64,000 nucleotides of DNA from Lactobacillus mulieris (GTDB lineage Bacteria; Bacillota; Bacilli; Lactobacillales; Lactobacillaceae): positions 55,605 through 119,604 of the forward strand of contig NZ_SDGL01000006.1 of the NCBI RefSeq assembly GCF_007095465.1, given 5' to 3'. This document shows positions 49,201 to 57,074 of the stretch, piece after piece. The notes under the pieces are model-generated. The model worked only from the letters and a program-made list of their open reading frames with translations. It was not told the origin of the DNA and made no database searches. How positions within the stretch are numbered: the first letter of the stretch is position 1; every line of letters starts with the position of its first letter. Both the position numbers and the translations under genes were made by a program.

Positions 49201-49338
49201 AGTATGATCATTATTTCTTTCAGCATCGATAATTTTACTAGTATGATTGTATACTTCACTTTTGATGACTTGATAGCCCTGTTTTGCAAGGGTTTCAAGA
49301 GCATCTTTCTCTATACTTTCTTCTTTAATTGAATTCAT
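46228..49338 (-). CDS. hsdR: Type I restriction endonuclease, motor/nuclease subunit
   Basis: This is a 1036-residue HsdR. The N-terminal nuclease shows D147 and ELKK with E161/K163. Walker A TTGSGKS is at 302-308, followed by MADEAHRTQ (DEAH), FIGFTGTPID and the later helicase motifs (DMWLTGFD; QAIARVNRVF). A C-terminal helical domain completes the normal length. Start: GAGGTGAAG sits before the ATG at 49338. It lies downstream of an invertible hsdS segment. In the flipped state it would follow hsdS directly, as the third gene after hsdM and hsdS. It cuts unmodified DNA after ATP-driven translocation. Confidence 0.96.
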   Translation of the reverse strand: MNSIKEESIEKDALETLAKQGYQVIKSEVYNHTSKIIDAERNNDHTKFILEPRLAKVLKELNPGYSDDIYRRALHEFSKLADNPDMMINNHYMHKLLIEGVKIKTSENGENKTVTLHAIDFDNWENNDFLATNQFEIVQGEKSRRTDITVFVNGLPLITFELKKPDNENITVKEAYEQLQTYKAEIPDYMKYNEILIASDGVNARVGSLTAGFDRFMRWRQPKNELVPEGSLELDILIEYMLKPKTLLNIIQNFIIFETNGDSTVKILTAYHQYYMVNKAVVAAERALKSNSDKRIGVVWHTTGSGKSLSMVFFSGIVARKLGNPTILVINDRNDLDDQLFGTFAQAHEYLQQTPDHAENRDEVRDYMSRNSGGIVFSTIQKFSPDFERGENEMPVLTNRSDVIVMADEAHRTQYGLQAELTKNGVRYGYAKYLRDALPNASFIGFTGTPIDTADKSTVAVFGNYIDVYDITQSVADHATVRIFYESHIIPLKLKSGSEEKFNELMNEYDLNTEASDSEKEARNKELTKLEAIAGAKQRLEAIAKHFISHFEARQKEEFGKSMIVEISRINAVKLYNEIIKLRPNWESSDIHKGKIKIVMTSSPSDGPELSKHNTSKQDRRILQQRMKDNSDELQIVIVVDMWLTGFDVPSLNTLYVDKPMKGHNLIQAIARVNRVFKNKESGLIVDYIGIADSLKLALSIYSKDDKDQVGINVEKVLALLKDKYNIIKNDFLYGIDYSGFDSKDDIVRTRTVNKVANELIAEDKETIQKFCDVVTEAQKLYALVAIQPAAQEIGPEIAFFRLVKVFIMKLLSNNDDHERKNIDYRLRQMIDQSIIAEPEVDVYKSLGLEKPRLDTISPEFLKKVQNLNEKSLAVRILEKILRGQIKICLQMNIVQGKKFQEMLEASIAEYNKRGINTEIVIRELIEMAQKINAEQEKGKDLGLTPEEIAFYDALANHEKAVQVLGEEKLHLIAKELVKTVKANAGVDWERRAAVQAKMIMAVRHLLRKYGYPPDISADATKLVVSQAKQMAIGPI

Positions 49339-49370
49339 GACTTCACCTCTTTCAAATATGGTTTGTTAGG

Positions 49371-49385
49371 ATAAATGATAATTTA
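49371..49385 (+). repeat. Inverted repeat, left copy, of the hsdS switch
   Basis: This 15-bp copy lies 33 bases upstream of hsdR on the plus strand and is the reverse complement of 50060-50074. It encodes INDNL in the frame that continues to the plus-strand HsdS half. Confidence 0.85.
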
Positions 49386-49448
49386 TTTAAGCAAATAAAG
49401 GAAATCAGCAACTACTTCTTTACTTATTTAAAATTTAATAATGGGAAA

Positions 49449-50054
49449 ATGCCATCTGATTGGAATTATGTTTCTCTTAAAGATTACGCAGAAGTCACAC
49501 CTGGTTATTCATATAAGGGTAAAGAACTATCACCAAGTCATTTAGCAATGGCTACGATAAAGAACTTTGATAGAAATGGTGGATTTAACGCAAGAGGATT
49601 CAAAGAAATTAATCCTCAAAAAGAAATAAAAGTTCAAAAATATGCTAATCTTTATGATGTTTTGGTTGCACATACTGACTTGACTCAAAATGCTGAAATA
49701 ATTGGTAATGCTGAACCAATACTTACATGTGGTAACTACGATAAAATTATTTTTTCTATGGACTTGGTTAAGGTAACAGCTAAAGAAAATAAAATTTCTA
49801 AGTTTTTACTTGCATTAATAATGCAAGGCGATATTATGAAACGTCATTGCTTGACATATGTTAATGGTACAACTGTCCTACATCTCAATAAAAAAGCATT
49901 AAAAGATTTCGAGTTTCCATTTCCTGAAAATCCTCAAGTTATCTCAAATATCGCCAACTTTGCAGAAGAAAACTACAAAAAAATAAATAGCAATTTACGA
50001 GAAAACGATTTATTAATAAAGATTAAATCTGAACTTTTAAATAAATACTTCTAA
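49449..50054 (+). CDS. hsdS: Silent HsdS half: second target-recognition domain and C-terminal conserved helix
   Basis: The reading frame is open back to the repeat at 49371 and reads as the C-terminal half of a type I specificity subunit: an INDNL start, a central helix region, then MPSDWNYVSLKDYAEVTPG leading into one target-recognition domain, ending in the coiled C-terminal conserved region (LLIKIKSELLNKYF). The ATG at 49449 is internal and lacks a ribosome binding site, so the gene is probably not expressed in this orientation. It converges on the other half and shares the CTAA of their stop codons (50051-50054). It completes hsdS only after inversion. Confidence 0.85.
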   Translation: MPSDWNYVSLKDYAEVTPGYSYKGKELSPSHLAMATIKNFDRNGGFNARGFKEINPQKEIKVQKYANLYDVLVAHTDLTQNAEIIGNAEPILTCGNYDKIIFSMDLVKVTAKENKISKFLLALIMQGDIMKRHCLTYVNGTTVLHLNKKALKDFEFPFPENPQVISNIANFAEENYKKINSNLRENDLLIKIKSELLNKYF

Positions 50055-50590
50055 GCAGCTAAATTATCATTTATTTGATTGTTTAATTCTATTTTCCTTT
50101 GTATAGGTATTAATTGATTCAAAATTTTCTCTTGTTTTGATAATGAAGGTATTTCGACTTCAAATTCTTTCATTACTTTACCAGAAACTTCTTTAAAGGT
50201 TGAACCAGATGCTACTTTTTCTAGATTTAATTTATTTTCCAACATTAAGTAGTATAAATATTCTGGATATACTTTACTTTTATCTGGAATAATACTTTTA
50301 AATCCCTGATTTGTAGCAATTTCATTCTTTGCTATTGCTACATATCCAATAGGTGCTCTTGAGCTTATTAAAACAGAATCCTTAGGTAAAAGTTTAGCTG
50401 AAGAGTTATTATATCCCTCACTAGTTAAATCACGGGATCCATGATCAATATACATTTTAGAATAAGAACTTAAGTCTTTAGGTGTCAACCAAGCTATTCC
50501 CTTACCACTACTGGTATAGTATTCTTCGTGTTTAGTACTTGGTGTGCCACCACCTATAACTTTTCCTATCTCTCCAACTTTATATTTCAT
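50051..50590 (-). CDS. hsdS: Type I specificity subunit, truncated to one target-recognition domain
   Basis: This is a 179-residue product. MKYKVGEIGKVIGGGTPSTKHEEYY opens a classic first target-recognition domain, which ends in the central conserved helix (KIELNNQINDNL). Two alanines and a stop follow, where a normal subunit continues to about 400 residues. It overlaps the hsdM end by 11 bases with a GGAG site inside hsdM. It may be inactive, or may form a dimer that recognises a palindromic site, as known for some truncated HsdS proteins. The frame shifts to full length if the invertible segment flips. Confidence 0.9.
   Translation of the reverse strand: MKYKVGEIGKVIGGGTPSTKHEEYYTSSGKGIAWLTPKDLSSYSKMYIDHGSRDLTSEGYNNSSAKLLPKDSVLISSRAPIGYVAIAKNEIATNQGFKSIIPDKSKVYPEYLYYLMLENKLNLEKVASGSTFKEVSGKVMKEFEVEIPSLSKQEKILNQLIPIQRKIELNNQINDNLAA
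50060..50074 (-). repeat. Inverted repeat, right copy, of the hsdS switch
   Basis: This 15-bp copy is read as INDNL near the end of the minus-strand hsdS, eight bases before its stop codon. It is the exact reverse complement of 49371-49385. Confidence 0.85.
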
Positions 50591-52112
50591 ACCCTAACTC
50601 CTTCAAAACATCCTTTATCTCATCTTGAAGTCGATCACTCTCTTCAAATTGCTTCTTCAATTCAGCAGTCAATCTCGCCATCTTAACTTCATATGGTTCT
50701 CCATCATCTTCTTGTTCAACTAACCCAACATAACGTCCTGGTGTTAATACGTAATCATTTTTAGCAATTTCATCTAATTTAGCAATCTTACAGAATCCAG
50801 CCATATCTTCATATTTTTGCTCATTGGTTCCACGATATGCATGATAAGTGTCAGCAATCTTCTTAATATCTTCATCGCTAAATTCTCTGTGAGTTCGGTC
50901 TACCATTTCACCTAATTCACGAGCATCAATGAATAAAGTTTCTCCACGACGATCCCGCTCATCTTCAGAATTCTTATTCATATCAATAAACCATAATGAA
51001 ACAGGAATTCCAGTTGAGTAGAACATCTTATCTGGTAAAGCAACAATCGCATCAATCTTGTCTGCTTCTAAAAGATTTTTACGAATAGCTAATTCTTCTT
51101 TGAGTGTGGTTGATAATGCTCCATTAGCTAAAACGAAACCTGCTTTTCCATCTGGATTAAGCTTACTAATGATATGTTCAATCCAGGCATAGTTGGCATT
51201 TCCTTCAGGTGGAATACCATATTTCCAACGTGGGTCATCTTTTAATTTTTCTCCACCCCATTTTTTAACGTTAAATGGTGGATTAGCCAAAATATAGTCA
51301 AAATGAGTTCCTTTATGCAAGTCGTTAGTAAAAGTATCTGCTTGATGCGCCCCAAAATTGTTGTCAATACCTCTAATGGCAAGATTCAATTTGGCTAATT
51401 TCCAAGTAGTTGGATTTGATTCTTGTCCATAAACTGACAAGTCAGCAATCTGACCTTGGTGTTCTTGAACGAATTGTTCTGATTGTACAAACATCCCTCC
51501 AGAACCACAGCAAGGATCATATACGGTTCCCTTAAATGGCTCTACCATTTCAACCAAAGTTTTAACTACTGATCTCGGAGTATAGAATTCTCCACCATTT
51601 TTCTTTTCATTACTAGCGAATTTTTGTAGGAAATATTCATAAACTCTTCCAAGAATATCTCTTTCCTTTGCCTCTTTACCACCCACATTAATGTCTGAAA
51701 TTAAATCTACTACTCCACCCAATCTAGATCTATCTAGATCTGGTGATTCATAATTTTTACTCAGAATTCCACGCAATGATTCATTATCTTTTTCAATAGA
51801 TTCCATTGCATGATCTATTACTTCACCGATTTCTGGAGTTTTAGCCGCTTTTTGAATATTGTCCCATCTTGCTTCCGGACTAACCCAAAAAATATTATCA
51901 GCTAAATATGCATCTGAATCTTCAGCATCTTCTGGATAATCAGACTTTAAAAGTTCTTGTCTTTTTTCTTCAAAAGAGTCTGACACATACTTTAAAAAGA
52001 TTAAACCTAAAACAACATTACGATATTCTGATGCATCCATGCTTCCACGTAATTCATCACACGCTGCCCACAATTTATCTTCAAATTTTAAGTCATTTGA
52101 TTTGCTTGCCAT
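50580..52112 (-). CDS. hsdM: Type I methyltransferase subunit
   Basis: This 510-residue N6-adenine methyltransferase modifies the host target with HsdS. An N-terminal helical domain is followed by SAM motif DPCCGSGGM (199-207) and catalytic motif NPPF (277-280). The C-terminal helix ends in a partner-binding region. It is the first gene in hsdM-hsdS-(invertible)-hsdR and overlaps hsdS by 11 bases. The length is normal. Confidence 0.96.
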   Translation of the reverse strand: MASKSNDLKFEDKLWAACDELRGSMDASEYRNVVLGLIFLKYVSDSFEEKRQELLKSDYPEDAEDSDAYLADNIFWVSPEARWDNIQKAAKTPEIGEVIDHAMESIEKDNESLRGILSKNYESPDLDRSRLGGVVDLISDINVGGKEAKERDILGRVYEYFLQKFASNEKKNGGEFYTPRSVVKTLVEMVEPFKGTVYDPCCGSGGMFVQSEQFVQEHQGQIADLSVYGQESNPTTWKLAKLNLAIRGIDNNFGAHQADTFTNDLHKGTHFDYILANPPFNVKKWGGEKLKDDPRWKYGIPPEGNANYAWIEHIISKLNPDGKAGFVLANGALSTTLKEELAIRKNLLEADKIDAIVALPDKMFYSTGIPVSLWFIDMNKNSEDERDRRGETLFIDARELGEMVDRTHREFSDEDIKKIADTYHAYRGTNEQKYEDMAGFCKIAKLDEIAKNDYVLTPGRYVGLVEQEDDGEPYEVKMARLTAELKKQFEESDRLQDEIKDVLKELGYEI

Positions 52113-52166
52113 AATTTGTCTCTTTCTATTATCTTTACTTTTGAATTTTACACTAACTCAAGTTTC

Positions 52167-54248
52167 TTAATTATCATTTCTTATTTTCTTTTCATTAATT
52201 TCAAAGACTAACTCTGCTGGATCTATTCCGTATATTTGAAATAGCTTATTCAATACATTCAATTTATTCCATGTATTTGTTCTTCCATAAACATATAAAT
52301 CATCTGCTACTTTAGTAAATTCATTTTTTTCAGTACCACTTAAATAAAATTTCCATCCCTTTGTAGCATGCATTGCTATTATCTTATATAGTGGAGTTGG
52401 ATCTATTTCATATAATGCTTCAATCACATTTACATACATTTCAATCCAAGATTTAACTTGATAAGGTGTTCCTTTAAATGTATAACTAACTATCTTAGTA
52501 CCCGCAAAATCATAATCTTCATCAAGTGTACGACTTACTTTTTCGCGTTGCTTAGGCTGAAAATTACTTTCAGGATATGGCCATAATTTCAAAGCGAGTT
52601 CCTTTAAGTAATCGTTTCTAGCAAGTAATTCTTTTTCAGTCCATTGATTACAATTTTTCAAAAAGTCATTAAGTCTAAAACCACTTTGGTCAAAACCATT
52701 ATCAATATACTTTTTTTCAATAAAGCTTCGATTAGAATACTTACTGTTGTAAGCAGTCAAAGTTAAATTGGCCAATTTATTTATCCATTGAGTGTAGATC
52801 CTCTTATAATCACTACCTAATGCATTTTTCCATGAATCAGATAATGTTTGCGGCATAATATGTTCAATTGTATAATTCCCATCTTGCATATTATCTACAA
52901 CATTAACATGCTCGCGTGAGTCTTGATTTTCAAGTCTATCAAATAAATATTTTCGAGCATTTTTATTCATATCATAGATATCCTTATCATCAAATGATTT
53001 TAAAAATTCAGAATCTTTAGGATATCTAGAACTATCTGCTTTATTAATAAGAATATAACTTAAAACCGGTAAAAATTCTGTATTTCCTTGGTTAGTCAAC
53101 TTAATAGTTTCACTAAATAAAGTAGCAAAAATTTTATTTAAGGCATTTGTAGGGAATGAACACATTGTACGTCTAAAAATAAAGGTTTCCACTACTTTCA
53201 ATGATCCTATAAGTGTTTTAGAATCAATCTTATTTAATTTCCAATAATTAATCAAAGGTAACAAGAACGGCTTAATAACTCTCATATCTAAAATATTTAA
53301 TCTATGCAATACTTCATCTACTTCTCGCTCTCCGGTTGAAGCATTGCTAATATCACGATTAATTTCTGAATATCTTTCCAAATCACTAAGTAATTCTTCT
53401 ATATCAGAGTCATTTTTCTCACTATACTTTTTAAATTCAAGATAAACTTTTTGAATTTTAGGAACTCTCTTCAAATTAAAAGTCAGATAATTTCTTAGGA
53501 AATCAGAAACCTCATAATTTGTATTAACTTCAATCTTATTCCAATAATTTTCATATAAGCTTTCTTGAACTTTTACTGGCTGGTTCATCAAAACATAATT
53601 TCTCACTTTATCAGCTTCAGTTAAGTCTAGTCCCGTTGAATTTAAACTTTCAAAAATTAATTGAGCGTCATCTTCTCCTTGCTTAAGAGAAATATCAATA
53701 ATCATTAACTTCTGAATAGCCTTAAATAACTCATCCGCAGTTAGTTCTTGATCTAAAATTCTTTCATAAAAATATCTAAAGTTATTAGTTAAATTAGAAC
53801 TCAATAAATAATCTTTTTCATCTTTAAATAGTCGCTTTAACGCCATTTCATCATTCTTTACAGGCTTTAAGCGTAATTTTTTATCTTCTGGTTGAAATTC
53901 ATCTTCAAGGTAGCTTGCTCTTATTCTTCGTGCTAATTGCGGATCAGTACTTGTAATTTTTTCTTCTTCAAGAAGCTTTACTAATGCAAGCATTAAAAGA
54001 TACACTGTAGTAATTCGTTGCTGCCCATCAATAATTGAGACTTCTCCTATACCTTCTTGCGTACCCATTTCAACTACACTACCAAAGAAATGATTTTGAC
54101 GATTATTTTTTATTAATGACACTAAATCATCAAATAATTGACGACAGTTATCACGAGTCCAATCGTAATTTCTTTGATAAACTGGAATAATCATTCTTAC
54201 ATTTGAGCCGTCATAAAGAGAAATTAATCTTTTTTCTGATCCTTTCAT
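52167..54248 (-). CDS. DUF262/DUF1524 (GmrSD-like) protein
   Basis: This 693-residue fused protein starts with a DUF262 ParB-like NTPase region: IPVYQRNYDW at 21-30 and IIDGQQRITT at 72-81. It has a DUF1524 HNH-like region with EHIMPQ at 462-467 and LANLTLTAYNSKYSN after it. A further C-terminal region of about 100 residues (590-693) looks like a separate domain that I do not recognise. GmrSD proteins restrict glucosylated or otherwise modified phage DNA, and this family suits its place next to the type I system. GGAGG precedes the ATG. It has its own -10 box (TATAAT). Confidence 0.85.
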   Translation of the reverse strand: MKGSEKRLISLYDGSNVRMIIPVYQRNYDWTRDNCRQLFDDLVSLIKNNRQNHFFGSVVEMGTQEGIGEVSIIDGQQRITTVYLLMLALVKLLEEEKITSTDPQLARRIRASYLEDEFQPEDKKLRLKPVKNDEMALKRLFKDEKDYLLSSNLTNNFRYFYERILDQELTADELFKAIQKLMIIDISLKQGEDDAQLIFESLNSTGLDLTEADKVRNYVLMNQPVKVQESLYENYWNKIEVNTNYEVSDFLRNYLTFNLKRVPKIQKVYLEFKKYSEKNDSDIEELLSDLERYSEINRDISNASTGEREVDEVLHRLNILDMRVIKPFLLPLINYWKLNKIDSKTLIGSLKVVETFIFRRTMCSFPTNALNKIFATLFSETIKLTNQGNTEFLPVLSYILINKADSSRYPKDSEFLKSFDDKDIYDMNKNARKYLFDRLENQDSREHVNVVDNMQDGNYTIEHIMPQTLSDSWKNALGSDYKRIYTQWINKLANLTLTAYNSKYSNRSFIEKKYIDNGFDQSGFRLNDFLKNCNQWTEKELLARNDYLKELALKLWPYPESNFQPKQREKVSRTLDEDYDFAGTKIVSYTFKGTPYQVKSWIEMYVNVIEALYEIDPTPLYKIIAMHATKGWKFYLSGTEKNEFTKVADDLYVYGRTNTWNKLNVLNKLFQIYGIDPAELVFEINEKKIRNDN

Positions 54249-54339
54249 AAGCTACCTCCACTATTTTCTTTCTATATAATTATATCCAATCCCTTACCGC
54301 TTCACCACCTACTCCAATTTTCCGCTATAATAAAATAAA

Positions 54340-54381
54340 AAAACGGTCTCACATAGGTATTCCTATGACTGAGGCCGTTTT
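54340..54381 (-). terminator. Terminator of the ABC exporter gene
   Basis: On the minus strand a long GC-containing stem (arms about 54340-54357 and 54364-54381, with a mismatch) is followed by seven T. It isolates the exporter gene from the GmrSD-like gene. Confidence 0.85.
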
Positions 54382-54405
54382 CTTCTAACTAAATATTCTT
54401 TTTTC

Positions 54406-55971
54406 CTACATATACTTACTAAAGTCCACCACTTGGTCATACTTGGCCAAGCTTTCACTATCATAATGGTGGTTAACTTCAATGAAGGTCAAGTCTGAAT
54501 TAAGCAGGTAATTTTCAACATCGGCTGCAGTCTTTTTATCAAGTGAAGCGTTAATTTCATCTAATAATAAGACTGGCCGCTTAGCTAGAATTGCCCGCGC
54601 CAGGCCAATTCTTGACAGTTGCCCACCTGAGAGCTGATCCGCATTATCACCTAACTGATAGTCAAAGCCCTTTTCCCGAACCAAGTCACCTAGATCGAGC
54701 TGCTCGCACACTGCTCTTACTTCACTTTCTGCAAGCTCAGCTCCTAAGGTTAGATTGAACCAGAGACTCTCAGGAAAGATAATCGCTTTTTGACTAGCGT
54801 AACTAAATAAGTTGCTAAACGCACCAGCTTTCACAAATGCATCATCAAGCTTAAGCTCACTTGCCTTCCCGAAGTCACCATATAGCAAGAATTGCAATAG
54901 CGTCGACTTACCTGAACCTGATGGTCCGATGACGGCAAGTTTTTCACCTTTTTTCAAAGTAAAGCTAATGCCATTTGCTAACTTGTTACCTTGCCGACTC
55001 AAGTTAACATCTTTAACTTCCAAACTATTGAAGTCAGAAATTGCAGCTTTTTCAGCCTTTTGACCTTGAGCTGACAACTGTTTAATTTTTTCAACGATAT
55101 CCTTGGTAGTTGTTAAGTTATTCCGTTCACTCAAAATTTGCAAGATAGGGTTAACGAAGGAGTTCGATAATTGAATAATCGCAAATAAAGCACCAAGAGT
55201 TGTTTGGCCTTGAATAACTAGCATTACCCCAATTGAGAACGGAACAAGGAAGGTCCCGCCCATCGCGATAATGTTCAAGAAGGCATTGGTATTATTTTTT
55301 GCTAAGTTCATTTTGGCAAGCTTATCTTCAAGATTGTCAACAGTGACCCGATTTTGCGCAACAGCTGCATTTCTTTTATTGAATAAATTGAAAACTTCAG
55401 TCCCAGCTAACAAGTGCTTAGTCTGGTTAACGTACTTGTCATTAGCCTTAGTCCAAGCAACAGAACTAGTTTGAATTTGCTTTTGGAAGAAGTTAGACAC
55501 AATTGCTGGCAGACTCGCACCAACCAAGAAAATTAGTGTCAACATCCAGTTGAGGTAGAGCGAATAGCCTAGAGCCAACACGACTGTATATGAATAGAAC
55601 AAGATTTGAATCTCAGCTTCATAGCGATTAGTTTCAAGGAGTTTAAAATCATTGGTCAAAAAGCCCAAGTTTGCACTATCTTCATGTTTACTAGTAAGCA
55701 TCCCCTTAAGCACGCTAGTTCTAAGCTTAACATTGGTAGTTTTAATTGCGTCAGCTTTCAAATAATTAAAAATTAAATTAGAAATCAGCACAATTGTAAA
55801 AACAACTACCATCTGAATAAAAAGCAGTGGCAATGAAGAAAATTCTCTCTTAGTCGCCATATTGGTTAAGCTACCAACCATGTAGGCCATAATAATATTT
55901 TCGGTACTGTAGATTAAGCCGAAAAAGTTAAGCCAAAAGAACTTGAACTTTGAATAGTTTTGGTAGATCAT
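54406..55971 (-). CDS. ABC exporter (fused membrane and ATPase domains)
   Basis: This 521-residue half-exporter has a six-helix membrane domain in the N-terminal 300 residues and an ATPase with GPSGSGKST (349-357), LSGGQ (447-451), LLDEINASLD (469-478) and a VNHHYD switch region (499-504). The Walker B continuation DEINASLD differs from the common DEPTSALD. It lacks a peptidase domain. It is probably homodimeric or pairs with an unseen partner. It lies under a terminator-separated Rgg/MutR-type regulator, so regulated peptide or drug export is likely. GGAGGAG precedes the ATG. Confidence 0.88.
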   Translation of the reverse strand: MIYQNYSKFKFFWLNFFGLIYSTENIIMAYMVGSLTNMATKREFSSLPLLFIQMVVVFTIVLISNLIFNYLKADAIKTTNVKLRTSVLKGMLTSKHEDSANLGFLTNDFKLLETNRYEAEIQILFYSYTVVLALGYSLYLNWMLTLIFLVGASLPAIVSNFFQKQIQTSSVAWTKANDKYVNQTKHLLAGTEVFNLFNKRNAAVAQNRVTVDNLEDKLAKMNLAKNNTNAFLNIIAMGGTFLVPFSIGVMLVIQGQTTLGALFAIIQLSNSFVNPILQILSERNNLTTTKDIVEKIKQLSAQGQKAEKAAISDFNSLEVKDVNLSRQGNKLANGISFTLKKGEKLAVIGPSGSGKSTLLQFLLYGDFGKASELKLDDAFVKAGAFSNLFSYASQKAIIFPESLWFNLTLGAELAESEVRAVCEQLDLGDLVREKGFDYQLGDNADQLSGGQLSRIGLARAILAKRPVLLLDEINASLDKKTAADVENYLLNSDLTFIEVNHHYDSESLAKYDQVVDFSKYM

Positions 55972-56037
55972 AGTTCTCCTCCATTTTTATTAACAATCTT
56001 ATTTTTTTATAATAATACCACATATTTTAATTAAAAT

Positions 56038-56064
56038 AAAAAAGTGTCGAAATTGACACTTTTT
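56038..56064 (-). terminator. Terminator at the end of the Rgg/MutR-type gene
   Basis: A 10-pair stem (56039-56048 with 56055-56064) overlaps the stop codon and is followed on the minus strand by T. The ABC exporter downstream therefore needs its own promoter, plausibly activated by the regulator. Confidence 0.8.
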
Positions 56065-56896
56065 ATCTTGCTAAATAGCGTGTTAAGTCTTCCATGCCAT
56101 TATCATTCAAAAATTGGCGAATTTGATTAGCTTTTTCTTTATTGCCAGACAGTAACATTTGAAAATAGTTAGCATAAATTTTAGTCAAACAATTTTTAGG
56201 TGATGAATCCAGCTCGCTTAGCCAGGAAAATGTCAGAGAAAGTGCCGCTCCTTTAGTGATTTTTCTATTATATGAATAGGCTAAATAGTTAATCAGAATT
56301 GACGATACTATTTCTCGATTTCTAGAAGTTAACTTATCTGGCTTATTTCTAGTTACTATTGCTTTGATAATTGCACTTAATTCATCATTCTTAAAAAACG
56401 AAAGCGAAACTGACAACAGAGTCAAACTCAACTCATCCCAATTATCTGAGTTAAACATCAGCTGTTTAACTTCTCTGATTGTTTCTTCATCAATCTTTTC
56501 TGGACCATATTTTAGTCCTTGATAAAGTAATTTTGCTTCGACTCGAAGTCCTCTAGCCAGCCGATTATTTTGACTATTTGGGAATTTATCTATCGCATCA
56601 ATAACTTTCAAAAGTCCATCAGTATCTTTTTGATAATAAGCATTTCCCACTAACCTGTGTAAATGGTCAAAGTTACTTTTCCCAAAAGTATTTTTCTCAA
56701 AATTAAATTCTTCAAAGAAGTCCTGAATTCTAATGCCATGCAAATTGAGGATATCAATTAAATCTTGAGCATTAATTTCATGGATTCCACGCTCTATTTT
56801 AGAATAATAAGACTTAGTCAAAATATTTCCCGCCATTTCACTTTGGCTGAGATTTAACTTCTTCCGTGTAACTTTCAATGCTGCCCCAATTTCCAT
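56063..56896 (-). CDS. Rgg/GadR/MutR-family transcription regulator
   Basis: This 277-residue protein has an N-terminal XRE-type helix-turn-helix (LKVTRKKLNLSQSEMAGNIL, residues 8-27) and a helical C-terminal domain typical of Rgg/MutR peptide-sensing regulators (IERGIHEINAQDLIDILNLH follows the DNA-binding region). It is upstream of the exporter and probably activates it. No signal-peptide gene was seen in the flanks, so it may sense something else or a peptide encoded elsewhere. GGAGGG sits before the ATG. Confidence 0.9.
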   Translation of the reverse strand: MEIGAALKVTRKKLNLSQSEMAGNILTKSYYSKIERGIHEINAQDLIDILNLHGIRIQDFFEEFNFEKNTFGKSNFDHLHRLVGNAYYQKDTDGLLKVIDAIDKFPNSQNNRLARGLRVEAKLLYQGLKYGPEKIDEETIREVKQLMFNSDNWDELSLTLLSVSLSFFKNDELSAIIKAIVTRNKPDKLTSRNREIVSSILINYLAYSYNRKITKGAALSLTFSWLSELDSSPKNCLTKIYANYFQMLLSGNKEKANQIRQFLNDNGMEDLTRYLAR

Positions 56897-56963
56897 AGCT
56901 ATCCCTCCAAGTATTTAAGTTAAGTATATCAGCACGCTACCTTTTTCTCCTGATAATTGCATA

Positions 56964-57008
56964 CAAAAAGCTGGTATATCAGCCTGAGCTAACTTACCAG
57001 CACTTTTA
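56964..57008 (-). terminator. Terminator downstream of the Rpn-family gene
   Basis: On the minus strand a GCTGGTA/TACCAGC stem (56970-56976 with 56995-57001), with an inner AGC/GCT pairing in the loop, is followed by five T. It ends transcripts from the rpn-like gene about 70 bases upstream. Confidence 0.75.
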
Positions 57009-57043
57009 TTTTGAGAATATTTTTCAGCTATCTTTATTTCTTG

Positions 57044-57065
57044 GCTGTTCTCATAAGATTTCTCC
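57044..57065. repeat. 22-bp direct repeat copy downstream of the Rpn-family gene
   Basis: This copy is identical to 57304-57325, inside the rpn-like gene, with a 260-base offset. The internal copy encodes NLMRTA on the minus strand. The region between, with the last quarter of the gene, could be deleted by recombination between them. Confidence 0.75.
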
Positions 57066-57074
57066 CTGACAAGT

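Larger units (their letters stand above)
49371..50074. other. Putative invertible hsdS segment (phase-variable specificity switch)
   Basis: A 704-bp segment is bounded by a perfect 15-bp inverted repeat: ATAAATGATAATTTA on the plus strand at 49371-49385 and on the minus strand at 50060-50074. Both copies lie within codons for an INDNL sequence of HsdS. Inverting the segment joins the minus-strand hsdS frame to the upstream frame of the plus-strand half, without a stop, and places both in the hsdM direction. The repeats and frames were read directly; recombination is inferred. No recombinase gene was seen in the window. Confidence 0.8.

Noticed and set aside
56900..56960. Short peptide (MQLSGEKGS...) upstream of the Rgg/MutR-type gene as a signal peptide
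   Set aside because: It lacks a binding site and lies partly in the run after the terminator of the rpn-like gene.
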